From a virus: a stretch of 22,322 bases of DNA. Shown here piece after piece: positions 7,240-15,080 of the stretch (position 1 is its first letter; each line of letters opens with the position of its first letter). The stretch is from positions 1 through 22,322 of IMG/VR virus record IMGVR_UViG_3300035162_002970, one strand, 5' to 3'. Position numbers and translations under genes: made by a program. Below the pieces are notes generated by a model. The model did not search any database. It was given only the letters and a program-made list of their open reading frames with translations, and was not told where the DNA came from.

Positions 7240-8112
7240 ATGAAAAGTATTAATGAAATGATAAGAGGGAAATTACATTTTGTTACAGGAGGTAGTGGAT
7301 TTTTAGGAGAAAAGGTTATTGAAAGACTCTTGGGGATGGGAGGAAATGTCATTACACTATCCCGCAATGAAGGAAAACTTATTGAACTTAAGCAGAAGTA
7401 TCCACAAATTGAAATTGCAACAGGGGATATATGTGATCCTATTGATGTGCATCAGTCAATCAAAAATGTTGATGGTGGGGTTTTTCATCTAGCGGCATTT
7501 AAGCACGTTGGTCTTGCGGAAAAATATGCACGGGAATGCACACGTTCAAATGTAACTGGTTCACTCAATGTACTCGAAGCATCTGCCATGCAAGGGTGTG
7601 ATTTTAATCTTGGAATTAGCACGGACAAAGCAGTTCAAGTTTCTGGAATCTATGGTGCAACCAAGTGTCTTATGGAGGGACTATATCATCAGTTCCAAGA
7701 AAACTATCCAGAGACAAAATTTAGACAAGTTAGATATGGTAATGTTCTTTACTCTACCGGTTCTGTTCTTTGTATATGGAAAGATCTTTTACAAAGAGGT
7801 GAAGAGGTCATCGTGACCGATCCAGATGCAACAAGATACTTTTGGACTTTAGAATCGGCCGTTGATCTTATTTTTGAGTGTCTCGCTGTGAGTAACACAT
7901 CAGATCCATATGTCCCCGAAATGAAGTCCATGCGGGTTGGTGATCTTTTGACCGCAATGGCAAACAAATATCTACCCAAGGATAAAGAACTCAAGGTTAA
8001 AGAAATTGGAATTCAACCCGGAGAGAATTTTCACGAAAAAGTTCATGCTGATGGTAAGAATTCATCTGAAGCAGAAAAATTTACTATTAAAGAAATTATG
8101 GAGTTAATCTGA
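7240..8112 (+). CDS. PseB/FlaA1-like UDP-GlcNAc 4,6-dehydratase (extended SDR)
   Basis: This 290-residue NAD(P)-dependent enzyme most resembles UDP-N-acetylglucosamine 4,6-dehydratases of the PseB/CapD type, which make a 4-keto-6-deoxy sugar. Motifs are VTGGSGFLG (15-23), GDICDP, HLAAFKHV, STDKAVQVSGIYGATK (127-142; the TDK and the Y-x-x-x-K pair are present), RYGNVLYSTGSV, TDPDATRYFWT and IQPGENFHE. Two starts are possible. ATG 7222 overlaps the previous stop but has no ribosome site. ATG 7240 has AAGG at 7228-7231 eight bases upstream and is preferred. The product is the natural substrate for a DegT-type aminotransferase such as the one at 9661. The substrate identity is inferred. Confidence 0.85.
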   Translation: MKSINEMIRGKLHFVTGGSGFLGEKVIERLLGMGGNVITLSRNEGKLIELKQKYPQIEIATGDICDPIDVHQSIKNVDGGVFHLAAFKHVGLAEKYARECTRSNVTGSLNVLEASAMQGCDFNLGISTDKAVQVSGIYGATKCLMEGLYHQFQENYPETKFRQVRYGNVLYSTGSVLCIWKDLLQRGEEVIVTDPDATRYFWTLESAVDLIFECLAVSNTSDPYVPEMKSMRVGDLLTAMANKYLPKDKELKVKEIGIQPGENFHEKVHADGKNSSEAEKFTIKEIMELI

Positions 8113-8981
8113 TGAAAATTTGTCTGATAGGATATCCCGGCAGCAAACACATTTTACCGGCGTCATCATTCCTGATTGATAAATATATCCCAAGTGATTT
8201 TGAGGTAAACTTTTTAAATTTTGGTGAGTATGATACTGATAAATTATTTTGTGGTAACTACATTAAACTAAGCGACACTCAAGAGGGTGGATCTTCTGCA
8301 TGGTCACGGTATCTCAGGGAATACTTTAGTTCTATAGAAGATGAGTTTGTTATTTTTGCTCTTGATGATTTTTTCTTGTGTCGGGACATGGACATGAAAG
8401 TGTATGATACTTTGTTAACAATGATTAGTGATGATTCAAATATTGCCTGTGCTAAATTAGGAATCAGTCCTCACCCAAGATTATACGAAATGGAACACAT
8501 TAAAAACTCTGACATCCATGCTTTTTCTCTTATAGAAAATGCATCATACTCTGCGTCAACACAATACTCTATATGGAGAAGAACTGTTCTCATAGATCTA
8601 TTAAATAATGTAACTGATGCTTGGTCTTTTGAGTTGAGGGGAACTGACTACTTAAACGGAACTGGACAGAAAGTAGTTGGATCTTCTAGAGTATGTCTTC
8701 CCTACTCAGAAAGTTCCGCTGTATCTAATCGCCACCCAAACAAAATTTCTGTTTTAGGAATTAACCCTACTGTAGTTGATGAGATGTTATCTAAAAATAT
8801 TTTTCCAGAGGAAGACTTAATTCTCGGACAACCGATTGGAAGCGTTCCTGCTTATTCCAAATATAAAAGTAATGTCCTTGATGGACTGAATACTATTTCG
8901 GAGAACGACTATAAAGAATACTGTACTTTGGTTTGTGATTTGGTTGAAGATAACACATATTTAAATGGGGTGGTGTCATGA
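8112..8981 (+). CDS. Probable GT-A-like glycosyltransferase (DDFF-motif type)
   Basis: This 289-residue protein is not assigned to a numbered family. It has W-S-R-Y-L-R-E-Y (64-71), EFVIFALDDFFLC (78-90) with a DDFF core at 85-88, STQYSIWRRTVL (149-160) and WSFE (171-174). This combination (a leucine-rich strand running into LDDFFL, then Q-x-x-I-W-R-R and W-x-F-E) recurs in unclassified capsule-locus glycosyltransferases that I recall. The DD pair is placed where a DXD metal site would be. It shares one base with the preceding stop (TGATG). The glycosyltransferase role is an inference from the motif and the locus, with donor and acceptor unknown. Confidence 0.55.
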   Translation: MKICLIGYPGSKHILPASSFLIDKYIPSDFEVNFLNFGEYDTDKLFCGNYIKLSDTQEGGSSAWSRYLREYFSSIEDEFVIFALDDFFLCRDMDMKVYDTLLTMISDDSNIACAKLGISPHPRLYEMEHIKNSDIHAFSLIENASYSASTQYSIWRRTVLIDLLNNVTDAWSFELRGTDYLNGTGQKVVGSSRVCLPYSESSAVSNRHPNKISVLGINPTVVDEMLSKNIFPEEDLILGQPIGSVPAYSKYKSNVLDGLNTISENDYKEYCTLVCDLVEDNTYLNGVVS

Positions 8982-9670
8982 GAAAACACTTAATATTATC
9001 CTTTAGTTCGTTTCATGTTGGTAGTGATCCTCAAAACAAACGAGAAGAGGAGTATGCTATTTGTTATGAGCAACTCCTTCGTGTGTTGCCGGATGATTTC
9101 GTCTGTAGGTTTATTGATAATACCACTAATGATATATCTGATATAAAAAACGAAAGATTAAAAAATGCTCTTGCAGAAACCCCATCAATCCTGTATAATA
9201 ACAACGTAGGAGAAACAAACAAAGGGTGGGGTGAATTAGACATGTTGGTTCGGGCAAAGAAACTTCTAGACTTTTCAGACTACAAAACAATTAGTTACTT
9301 AACCGGTCGAAGAATTTTAACCTGCCCATATGTCTTTGATAAAACAAGACAAACCGAAAAAGATGCTATTATGTCGAATCCATGTATCTACTCGATTATG
9401 AGTGGCATTGCACATCCTTTAGGAGAAAATCTTTACAATGATATGTTCTTTTCAATGAGTAGTGAAGTGATGCTACAGTATTGCGTATACTGTGAGAATA
9501 TTCTTAAGAATGGATCTTCTGGGTTAGGTTCTGAGCAAATTTTATACAATTTTATTAATGAAAACCAAATTGACTTTGAGTGGATTGAACATCTAGGATT
9601 TATTAGAAATGACTGGGAACTCTCGGGCAATGGATACACAAAACAAGAAGGAAATGCACAGTGGATATAA
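8978..9670 (+). CDS. Unrecognised protein of the glycan island
   Basis: This 230-residue protein belongs to no family I recognise. It starts MRKHLILSFSSFHVG and contains NNNVGETNKGWGELDMLVRA near residues 74-93, ISYLTGRRILTCPYVFDK near 105-122 and GSSGLGSEQILYNFI near 179-193. There is no signal peptide or membrane helix. The NKGWGELDML stretch, the TGRR strand and the GSEQ segment in a protein of this size would suit a glycosyltransferase-like enzyme, and its neighbours are a putative glycosyltransferase and a sugar aminotransferase. That is only contextual. It is coupled upstream by an ATGA overlap, and the next gene starts inside its last ten bases. Confidence 0.6.
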   Translation: MRKHLILSFSSFHVGSDPQNKREEEYAICYEQLLRVLPDDFVCRFIDNTTNDISDIKNERLKNALAETPSILYNNNVGETNKGWGELDMLVRAKKLLDFSDYKTISYLTGRRILTCPYVFDKTRQTEKDAIMSNPCIYSIMSGIAHPLGENLYNDMFFSMSSEVMLQYCVYCENILKNGSSGLGSEQILYNFINENQIDFEWIEHLGFIRNDWELSGNGYTKQEGNAQWI

Positions 9671-10764
9671 GAGATACAATGTTACCTGTTTTACGACCTC
9701 TCGGTGGTGAAGAGGAAGTTCAAGCAATCCGTGAAGTGATTGAAAGTGGTTGGTGGGGTAAAGGACCAAAGGTTGAGGAATTTGAAAATGAGTTTGCAAA
9801 GATGGTCGGGCATAAGTATGCCATTGCCGTGACTAGTAATTCTCATGGACAAGACTTAGTTATGAAAGCAAAGGGTCTTCATGGCATTGATGTCATCAAC
9901 CCTACAATTTCTTTTATTGCCACTGCACAAATTCCGCTTTGGAATAACTGCTCAACAAACATCGTTGATGTTAGAGAGCATGATTTGAATATTTGCCCCG
10001 ACGATGTTAAAAAGAGTCTCAAAAGAAATACAGATGCTATCATCGCCGTGAATATGGCAGGAGTTCCTGCCCCCATTGATGAAATTAGAAGTTTTTATGA
10101 TGGGTTTATTATTGAAGACTGTGCCCACAGTTGTTACGTTCCGGGTGCGGGTAAGAAAGGCGATTGTGCTGTTTGGTCTTTCCAAGCAGTAAAGACAATG
10201 CCATGCGGCGATGGAGGCATGATTACCACAGATGACTATGATCTGTATTGTAAAATGAAAGATATGACATGGTTTGGTGTCTCATCCACTTGGAGTCGAG
10301 CGAAAGGTCTCAGTGGAAAACCCGGATACTCTTGGGACTATCAGGTTGATCTATTGGGGTACAAGTATTATATGATTGATATCATGGCAGCGATTTGTCT
10401 TGAGCAAATGAAGAAACTACCAACTCACCTTGATATGAGAAAGCATATCCAATCCGAATACAATTCCAAGTTGCCGGAAATTGTTGGAAGACCACCTTTC
10501 TCCGAAACAGTGCAATATTATGTTGCAAGAGTTCCAAGTGAACATAGAGATAAACTCATTGATTTCTTGGCAAGTAAGAATGTTCACACTTCCGTACATT
10601 TTAAACCACTACACAAGTATTCTATTCTAAGACAATATAACTACCGTGACTATCCTGTCGCAGATGGTGTATGGGAGAGTTTGATTAGTTTACCTTGCCA
10701 CCCCGCGATGACACAAGAGGATATTGACTATGTAATTTATTGGGTCAAGGATTATTTTAAATGA
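9661..10764 (+). CDS. DegT/DnrJ/EryC1-family PLP sugar aminotransferase
   Basis: This 367-residue protein has the fold and length of sugar aminotransferases that convert a 4-keto (or 3-keto) nucleotide sugar to an amino sugar. Visible are GGEEEVQAIREVIESGWWGKGPKVEEFENEFA (split here as GGEEEVQAIREVIESGWW, 15-32, and GPKVEEFENEFA, 35-46), AVTSNSHG (56-63), EDCAHS (152-157) with D153 for the PLP nitrogen, and WSFQAVKTM with K178 as the internal aldimine lysine, followed by GDGGMI. The GTG at 9661 is chosen because AAGGA (9648-9652) lies 8 bases upstream; ATG 9679 is an alternative that would trim six residues. Its likely substrate is the product of the PseB-like enzyme encoded at 7240, a PseC-like relationship. 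Confidence 0.9.
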   Translation: MDIRDTMLPVLRPLGGEEEVQAIREVIESGWWGKGPKVEEFENEFAKMVGHKYAIAVTSNSHGQDLVMKAKGLHGIDVINPTISFIATAQIPLWNNCSTNIVDVREHDLNICPDDVKKSLKRNTDAIIAVNMAGVPAPIDEIRSFYDGFIIEDCAHSCYVPGAGKKGDCAVWSFQAVKTMPCGDGGMITTDDYDLYCKMKDMTWFGVSSTWSRAKGLSGKPGYSWDYQVDLLGYKYYMIDIMAAICLEQMKKLPTHLDMRKHIQSEYNSKLPEIVGRPPFSETVQYYVARVPSEHRDKLIDFLASKNVHTSVHFKPLHKYSILRQYNYRDYPVADGVWESLISLPCHPAMTQEDIDYVIYWVKDYFK

Positions 10765-11312
10765 AAGATCTTCTAGAAAAATATAAGGAATCACTTTGTG
10801 TTTTTAACGTATCTGACGAGTCAGACCATAATTTTCAAAGAACGCCGGGAACTGCTATGGATTTTCATACTAGGGCAGCAAAGGTAATGCAAGAGCATAA
10901 TATCAAAACTGTTCTCGACATTGGTTGCGGTTTCGGTGAGATTTGTTCTGAGTGCAATAAAATAGGCATTGATGCTTTTGGTATTGATCCGATTGTAGAT
11001 GAGCAGACCCTCACCCCAGATAAAATCTATAGAGGAACAATTGGCAGTGCGATTGGTACGATATTCAAAAAGGACTTTATCGTTGATTGTATCGTTTGTA
11101 CAAACATTATACACGCGGGTAGATACGATGAACTTAAAACCTTTTTGGACTGTGTTTACTCACACTCTAAATTTATTTTAGTGTCGCCTCCAAACTATGG
11201 CACTGGAGAAAATCTAGAGTCTTTTTGTGAAGAATATGGTTATGAAAATGTTCATAAGTTTGGACCAACTCACAGTGGACTGGTACAGCATTACCTTTTA
11301 AAAAAACTATGA
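10761..11312 (+). CDS. Class I SAM-dependent methyltransferase
   Basis: This 183-residue protein has a clear motif I, VLDIGCGFGEICSE (51-64), and an acidic second strand, AFGIDP (72-77). A motif IV-like VDCIVCTNIIHA and a later KFILVSPPNYG follow. It is a small Methyltransf_11/23-type enzyme. The island suggests a sugar O- or N-methyltransferase, possibly acting on the amino group made by the aminotransferase directly upstream, to which it is coupled by an ATGA overlap. That pairing is inference; the sequence alone shows only the SAM fold. Confidence 0.72.
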   Translation: MKDLLEKYKESLCVFNVSDESDHNFQRTPGTAMDFHTRAAKVMQEHNIKTVLDIGCGFGEICSECNKIGIDAFGIDPIVDEQTLTPDKIYRGTIGSAIGTIFKKDFIVDCIVCTNIIHAGRYDELKTFLDCVYSHSKFILVSPPNYGTGENLESFCEEYGYENVHKFGPTHSGLVQHYLLKKL

Positions 11313-12148
11313 TATATTCAATTGAAGGTACGGTAAATAACGATAAAAATCCAGTCTATGATTCACATGACCATCCAGACTTTCAGGAAAAGTTAGGGTT
11401 GTTCAAAGAAGATCTTGTGAAACTAGTAGAAGAAAACCAGTCTAAAACTTTTTATAAATTTGGAGATGGTGATTACTACTTTCTCCGAGGGGAAGGAATT
11501 GGTAGTGCAACTCCCGGAAGAAGGGCGTTGTCAAAAAATTATTCTGATATTAAACATGAAGAGTTTGTGGCAGGCGTTCCTCTGAATGATTATATTGGTG
11601 TTGAAACTTACAACACAGAATTATTCTCAAGTCTTTATCCAGATAGACCGATGGACTACTATGCGGAATATGGATATGGGTTGACTGCAAATAAATGGTT
11701 GACTAGCACATTTAAAGAATCTATCGGTGTCATTGGAGCAGGTCCAAAGATTAAACTTATTCAACAATTAATGCAGAGTGAGGAGTATCAAGAGTATCTC
11801 GGTCTAAAGGAGTTTACCGACTACATCGAGATACCACAAAAATTTGCATGTGATGATATCGATGAAACAGAAAGAATGGTAGGGGAGCAGTTGAGTAACT
11901 CATCATCTAAAATTTTTCTACTAGGGGTTGGGCATGTAAAATCCGCTTTACTTCATCGGTTGAAGAAATATACAAATGCGGTTTTCTTGGATGTTGGTAG
12001 TGGTATTGATGCTCTGGCGGGAATCATAGATCACAATCGTCCATACATGGGTGAGTGGGTGAATTACAGGGTATCAAGTTTTGATTATGATACGTTAGAT
12101 ATTTTACAGTATGACATATGGAATACTCCATACAAAATGATTGGATAA
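11309..12148 (+). CDS. GT-D-like (DUF1792/SP_1767-type) putative glycosyltransferase
   Basis: This 279-residue protein has FYKFGDGDYYFLRGEG (48-63), resembling the R/K-F-G-D-G-E metal/donor motif of GT-D fold glycosyltransferases. It also has VAGVPLNDYIG and SIGVIGAGPKIKLIQQ, and ends with KIFLLGVGHVKSALLHRLKK and AVFLDVGSGIDALAG (a D-x-G strand near the C-terminus, as in that fold). GT-D enzymes were described adding glucose to serine-rich streptococcal adhesins already bearing Glc-GlcNAc, so a protein-linked glycan acceptor is conceivable. Typical members read FGDGE; here the last residue is D. It is coupled upstream by ATGA. Family membership is moderately certain; specificity is unknown. 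Confidence 0.58.
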   Translation: MIYSIEGTVNNDKNPVYDSHDHPDFQEKLGLFKEDLVKLVEENQSKTFYKFGDGDYYFLRGEGIGSATPGRRALSKNYSDIKHEEFVAGVPLNDYIGVETYNTELFSSLYPDRPMDYYAEYGYGLTANKWLTSTFKESIGVIGAGPKIKLIQQLMQSEEYQEYLGLKEFTDYIEIPQKFACDDIDETERMVGEQLSNSSSKIFLLGVGHVKSALLHRLKKYTNAVFLDVGSGIDALAGIIDHNRPYMGEWVNYRVSSFDYDTLDILQYDIWNTPYKMIG

Positions 12149-12152
12149 AACA

Positions 12153-12374
12153 ATGAAAGATAAAACATATTCTACACTATCTGAGTATGGAAAAACATGC
12201 ACTCAACTGTTTCATTTTATTGGAGGTGAAAAGAGAACATTCAATAATATAAAAACAAAAAACATAAAACAAGGTCAGTTTACAAAGTTAGAAACTATTG
12301 ATGGTAGAATCATTATGATTAATGATAAAAATCTTTTACTAGTAGAAGTTATTTTTGATAAGGAAGATAAATGA
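12153..12374 (+). CDS. Small unrecognised protein
   Basis: This 73-residue, lysine-rich and probably beta-rich protein has FHFIGGEKRTF in the first half and TIDGRIIMINDKNLLLVEVIF at the end, a strand-turn-strand pattern of a small domain. I recognise no family. The ATG at 12153 is chosen over an in-frame TTG at 12141 because GGAT precedes it at a workable distance and because the TTG lies inside the upstream gene. It ends in an ATGA overlap with the SDR gene, so it is translated as part of the run. It may be an accessory or regulatory subunit, but nothing shows which. Confidence 0.6.
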   Translation: MKDKTYSTLSEYGKTCTQLFHFIGGEKRTFNNIKTKNIKQGQFTKLETIDGRIIMINDKNLLLVEVIFDKEDK

Positions 12375-13309
12375 ATATTTTAGTTACTGGTGGTGCTGGA
12401 TTTATTGGATCTAATCTAGTCAAGAACTTACTTGAGACTACAGATCATAGTGTTATAGTTGTAGATAGGGACAAGAAAAACGTACAAAGACTTGGGAATC
12501 TTGTTAAGGATTGTAGAGACGTTATAGTTTATAATAGTTGTTATGAATCTCTTATTGATTATATTCTTAAGACATATAAACCTGATACTATTATTCATCT
12601 CGCGGCGGTTCCGCGTGTGTCATACTCAGTCGAACATCCAGATATTACTACTCATGATAATGTATTTTTACTTTCTAAGTTATTGAACAAGTGTAGAAGT
12701 TCAGAGTCGGTGAAACGATTTGTGTTTGCCTCGTCTTCGTCTGTGTATGGAGGAGCCGAAGTTCTCCCAACACCAGAGACATGCCCACTTGATCCCAAAT
12801 CTCCATATGCACTTCAGAAGAAAATAGGAGAAGAGTATTGTAAAATGTTTTCTGAGTTGTATAGTTTAGACACTGTTTGTTTGAGATTCTTTAACGTGTT
12901 TGGTCCTGAACAATATGTTGATAGCCCATACGCCACAGTAATTTCTAACTGGTGTAACTCTATTAAAGAAGATCTTCCCTTGATAATAGATGACGATGGA
13001 AACCAAACTAGAGATTTTAACTATGTCGATAACGTCGTAGAGGCAATTAAGTGCGCCTCATTTACTGAAGGTAGATTTGATGGTGATGTATTTAATGTGG
13101 GTAATAATGAACAGACTTCACTGAATGAGATCTTAGAATGGTTCAAACAACATGAACATGAGTTTGAATTGGATCGCCGAGATCCAAGAGTCGGTGATGT
13201 TAGACACACAAGGGCAGATATCTCTAAGATTAAATCTATTGGTTATTCTCCAGTTTGTGATGTGTGGGAAGGACTAGAGAAAACTGCAAAGTGGTGGGGT
13301 TTGGTTTGA
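12371..13309 (+). CDS. NAD-dependent nucleotide-sugar epimerase/dehydratase (extended SDR)
   Basis: This 312-residue extended SDR is of the UDP-glucose 4-epimerase / WbpP type. The NAD-binding TGGAGFIGSN is at residues 6-15, HLAAVPRVSYSV at 76-87, SSSSVYG at 121-127, and the catalytic Y146 and K150 lie in PYALQKKIGEEY. RFFNVFGPEQ and DFNYVDNVVEAI follow, with FNVGNNEQTSLNEI near the end. It would interconvert or dehydrate a nucleotide sugar for the island enzymes; epimerase versus dehydratase cannot be told from motifs. It is the last gene of the coupled run, and a late promoter begins five bases after its stop. Confidence 0.85.
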   Translation: MNILVTGGAGFIGSNLVKNLLETTDHSVIVVDRDKKNVQRLGNLVKDCRDVIVYNSCYESLIDYILKTYKPDTIIHLAAVPRVSYSVEHPDITTHDNVFLLSKLLNKCRSSESVKRFVFASSSSVYGGAEVLPTPETCPLDPKSPYALQKKIGEEYCKMFSELYSLDTVCLRFFNVFGPEQYVDSPYATVISNWCNSIKEDLPLIIDDDGNQTRDFNYVDNVVEAIKCASFTEGRFDGDVFNVGNNEQTSLNEILEWFKQHEHEFELDRRDPRVGDVRHTRADISKIKSIGYSPVCDVWEGLEKTAKWWGLV

Positions 13310-13313
13310 GTAG

Positions 13314-13321
13314 TATAAATA
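13314..13321 (+). promoter_or_regulatory. T4-type late promoter TATAAATA
   Basis: An exact TATAAATA octamer, the T4 late promoter -10 recognised by the gp55 sigma factor, sits in the 46-base gap between the SDR and GT2-TPR genes. Its distance of 34 bases to the ATG fits a late leader with a TAAGGA ribosome site (13341-13346). It marks the switch from the glycan run to the virion module. Confidence 0.75.
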
Positions 13322-13355
13322 TAAGTGAAGCATATCACATTAAGGATTTTTTATT

Positions 13356-14600
13356 ATGAGCCGAACAAAAGTAACCCTGTGTATGATCGTGAAAGATGAG
13401 ACTCATATCATCGAAGAATGTCTTCGATCAATGGCAAAGTATGTCGATAGATATGATATTACAGATACTGGTTCTACAGATGGAACACAGGATCTTATCA
13501 AGAAAACAATGGATGAGTTGGGTGTTCCTGGCACCGTCCATCAGTCTGACTGGAAAGGCTTCGGTCCTTCTAGAACTGAATCACTACGAAACGCAGAGAA
13601 AAGTGATGCTGAATATGCGTGGATGATTGATGCTGATGATTACATTACTGGTAATTTTAAATACCCACCTAATATGAAATGTGATTCATATTCACTTCGT
13701 CTTGGTAGACCTGAGTTTATGTGGTGGCGTAATCAAATCTTTAAGTTGGGTATTGGTTGGGAATATACAGGCGTTCTTCATGAATATGCTCATTGTCCAT
13801 CAAAGCCAAAAGAAGAAGTTATTCTAGAAAAACTTCATGGTGATTATTTTGTAGTTGCTAGAACTGAGGGTAATCGTAACGTAGGTATTACCCCAAAGGA
13901 AAAATATACCAGAGATGCAGAGACTTTGTACTCAGCACTAAACAATCCTGAAGATCCACATTATGCGCCAACTAATGAAAGGTATCAATTCTATCTTGCT
14001 CAATCGTATTTTGATTCTCAGCAATTTGAAAAGTCATTTGAAGCCTATAGTAAGAGAGTAGAAATGGGTGGATGGGAAGAAGAGTGTTTCTATTCTCTCT
14101 TCCGTATGGCTATGCTCGCAGGGATGATGGAAAAACCATTCGGTGAAGTATGTGAACTTCTTCGTCAGTGTTACGAATATCGTCCCATTAGAGCAGAACC
14201 TTTGGTTGAACTTTCTAGACTATATAGAATGAACAATCGTCCTAGAACGGCTTATCTTTATGCAAAGGCCGCAGCAGAACTTATAATTCCTCCTCAAGAT
14301 ATTCTCTTTGTTTCTGAAGATTGTTATAACTGGAGATCATTGGATGAAGTATCTGCTACTGCGTTCTTTATGTTCCGATTTGAAGAAGGATATAATGCTA
14401 CTAAGAAACTTCTTCGAGAAAATAAGATGCCTGCATCTGAACTAGAAAGAATTAAGGGAAATCTAGTTCATTATGAGGGTAAGATGAAAGAGATGGAAGC
14501 ACAAAAACGAGAATATATGGCAAATATGAAACAACAGAAATCTGTTTCTAAACCTGTAATAAAAACTAAGTCATATAAAAAGAAAAAGGTTCGTTCGTAA
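13356..14600 (+). CDS. GT2 glycosyltransferase with C-terminal TPR-like repeats
   Basis: This 414-residue protein starts with a GT2/GT-A catalytic domain: TLCMIVKDETHIIEECLRSM (7-26), DTGSTDGT (37-44) for nucleotide binding and WMIDADD (89-95) with the DADD metal site. From about residue 210 the protein becomes helical with TPR-like units (RYQFYLAQSYFDSQQFEKSFEAY, split as RYQFYLAQSYFD and SQQFEKSFEAY; then AEPLVELSRLYRMNNRPRTA). The last 15 or so residues are strongly basic (KTKSYKKKKVRS). GT2-TPR proteins are often peptide or protein glycosyltransferases or bind extended acceptors. Being behind a late promoter and directly upstream of fibre genes, it is the best candidate here for attaching sugar to virion protein; that is inference. 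Confidence 0.85.
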   Translation: MSRTKVTLCMIVKDETHIIEECLRSMAKYVDRYDITDTGSTDGTQDLIKKTMDELGVPGTVHQSDWKGFGPSRTESLRNAEKSDAEYAWMIDADDYITGNFKYPPNMKCDSYSLRLGRPEFMWWRNQIFKLGIGWEYTGVLHEYAHCPSKPKEEVILEKLHGDYFVVARTEGNRNVGITPKEKYTRDAETLYSALNNPEDPHYAPTNERYQFYLAQSYFDSQQFEKSFEAYSKRVEMGGWEEECFYSLFRMAMLAGMMEKPFGEVCELLRQCYEYRPIRAEPLVELSRLYRMNNRPRTAYLYAKAAAELIIPPQDILFVSEDCYNWRSLDEVSATAFFMFRFEEGYNATKKLLRENKMPASELERIKGNLVHYEGKMKEMEAQKREYMANMKQQKSVSKPVIKTKSYKKKKVRS

Positions 14601-14603
14601 AAC

Positions 14604-14619
14604 CTATATACTGATATAG
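14604..14619 (+). other. Small hairpin before the fibre-operon gene
   Basis: CTATAT (14604-14609) and ATATAG (14614-14619) are exact reverse complements around an ACTG loop, four bases before an AGGAG ribosome site (14623-14627). The stem is AT-rich and no T-run follows, so it is more likely a leader structure than a terminator. No TATAAATA lies in this gap, so the structural genes probably rely on the late promoter at 13314. Confidence 0.35.
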
Positions 14620-14633
14620 ATCAGGAGAACAAT

Positions 14634-15080
14634 ATGGCTGCCGGACAATTTGATATTTTAGCAGATCAAGGAGCAAATTATGTTCTATACTTCACATACG
14701 AAGAGAACGATAATTCTGTAATAGATTTGGCTAATTATAACGGAAGAATGCAGGTTAGACGATCTGCGTTCTCGAATGATATTCTTTTATCTTGTGCTGG
14801 TAATACTGCTTCTGGTGGTGTTACTGGTGGTGGTGTTACTGGATCATTTACTGGAACTGGTGGAGTCGCTGGTTCTGGAACAATGCTTTTGAATGCTTCC
14901 ACTGCTGGTCTAACTGGTGCTAATGGTGTAACTGGTGGTGTGTTTGTTAGTCTTGATTCTACTTCTATGTCAAATATTCCTCACGGCCGTCATGTTTATG
15001 ATATAGAACTAATTGCGGGTGAAACTGTTAGTAGAGTTGTTCAAGGACGTTTTGAGGTTAGAGCAGAGGTAACTAGATAA
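14634..15080 (+). CDS. Small phage structural protein (tail/fibre-associated type)
   Basis: This 148-residue protein matches a pattern seen in many tailed-phage structural loci. It begins [42 protein letters not shown] (broken here as [19 protein letters not shown] and [13 protein letters not shown], residues 4-22 and 31-43) and ends [22 protein letters not shown] / [10 protein letters not shown]. The middle (about 57-103) is rich in Gly, Thr and Ser with repeated TGG and TGA steps. A small virion protein serving baseplate or fibre attachment is likely. The strong AGGAG ribosome site and a one-base overlap (TAATG) with the collagen-like gene indicate coordinate late expression. No specific T4 counterpart is claimed. 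Confidence 0.7.
   Translation: MAAGQFDILADQGANYVLYFTYEENDNSVIDLANYNGRMQVRRSAFSNDILLSCAGNTASGGVTGGGVTGSFTGTGGVAGSGTMLLNASTAGLTGANGVTGGVFVSLDSTSMSNIPHGRHVYDIELIAGETVSRVVQGRFEVRAEVTR

Noticed and set aside
2969-13309. The sugar genes as a DNA-base glucosylation system, as in T4
   Set aside because: No hydroxymethylase or T4-type alpha/beta DNA glucosyltransferase motifs are seen, and the mix of GT11, GT25, methyltransferases and aminotransferase fits an oligosaccharide rather than a single base modification.
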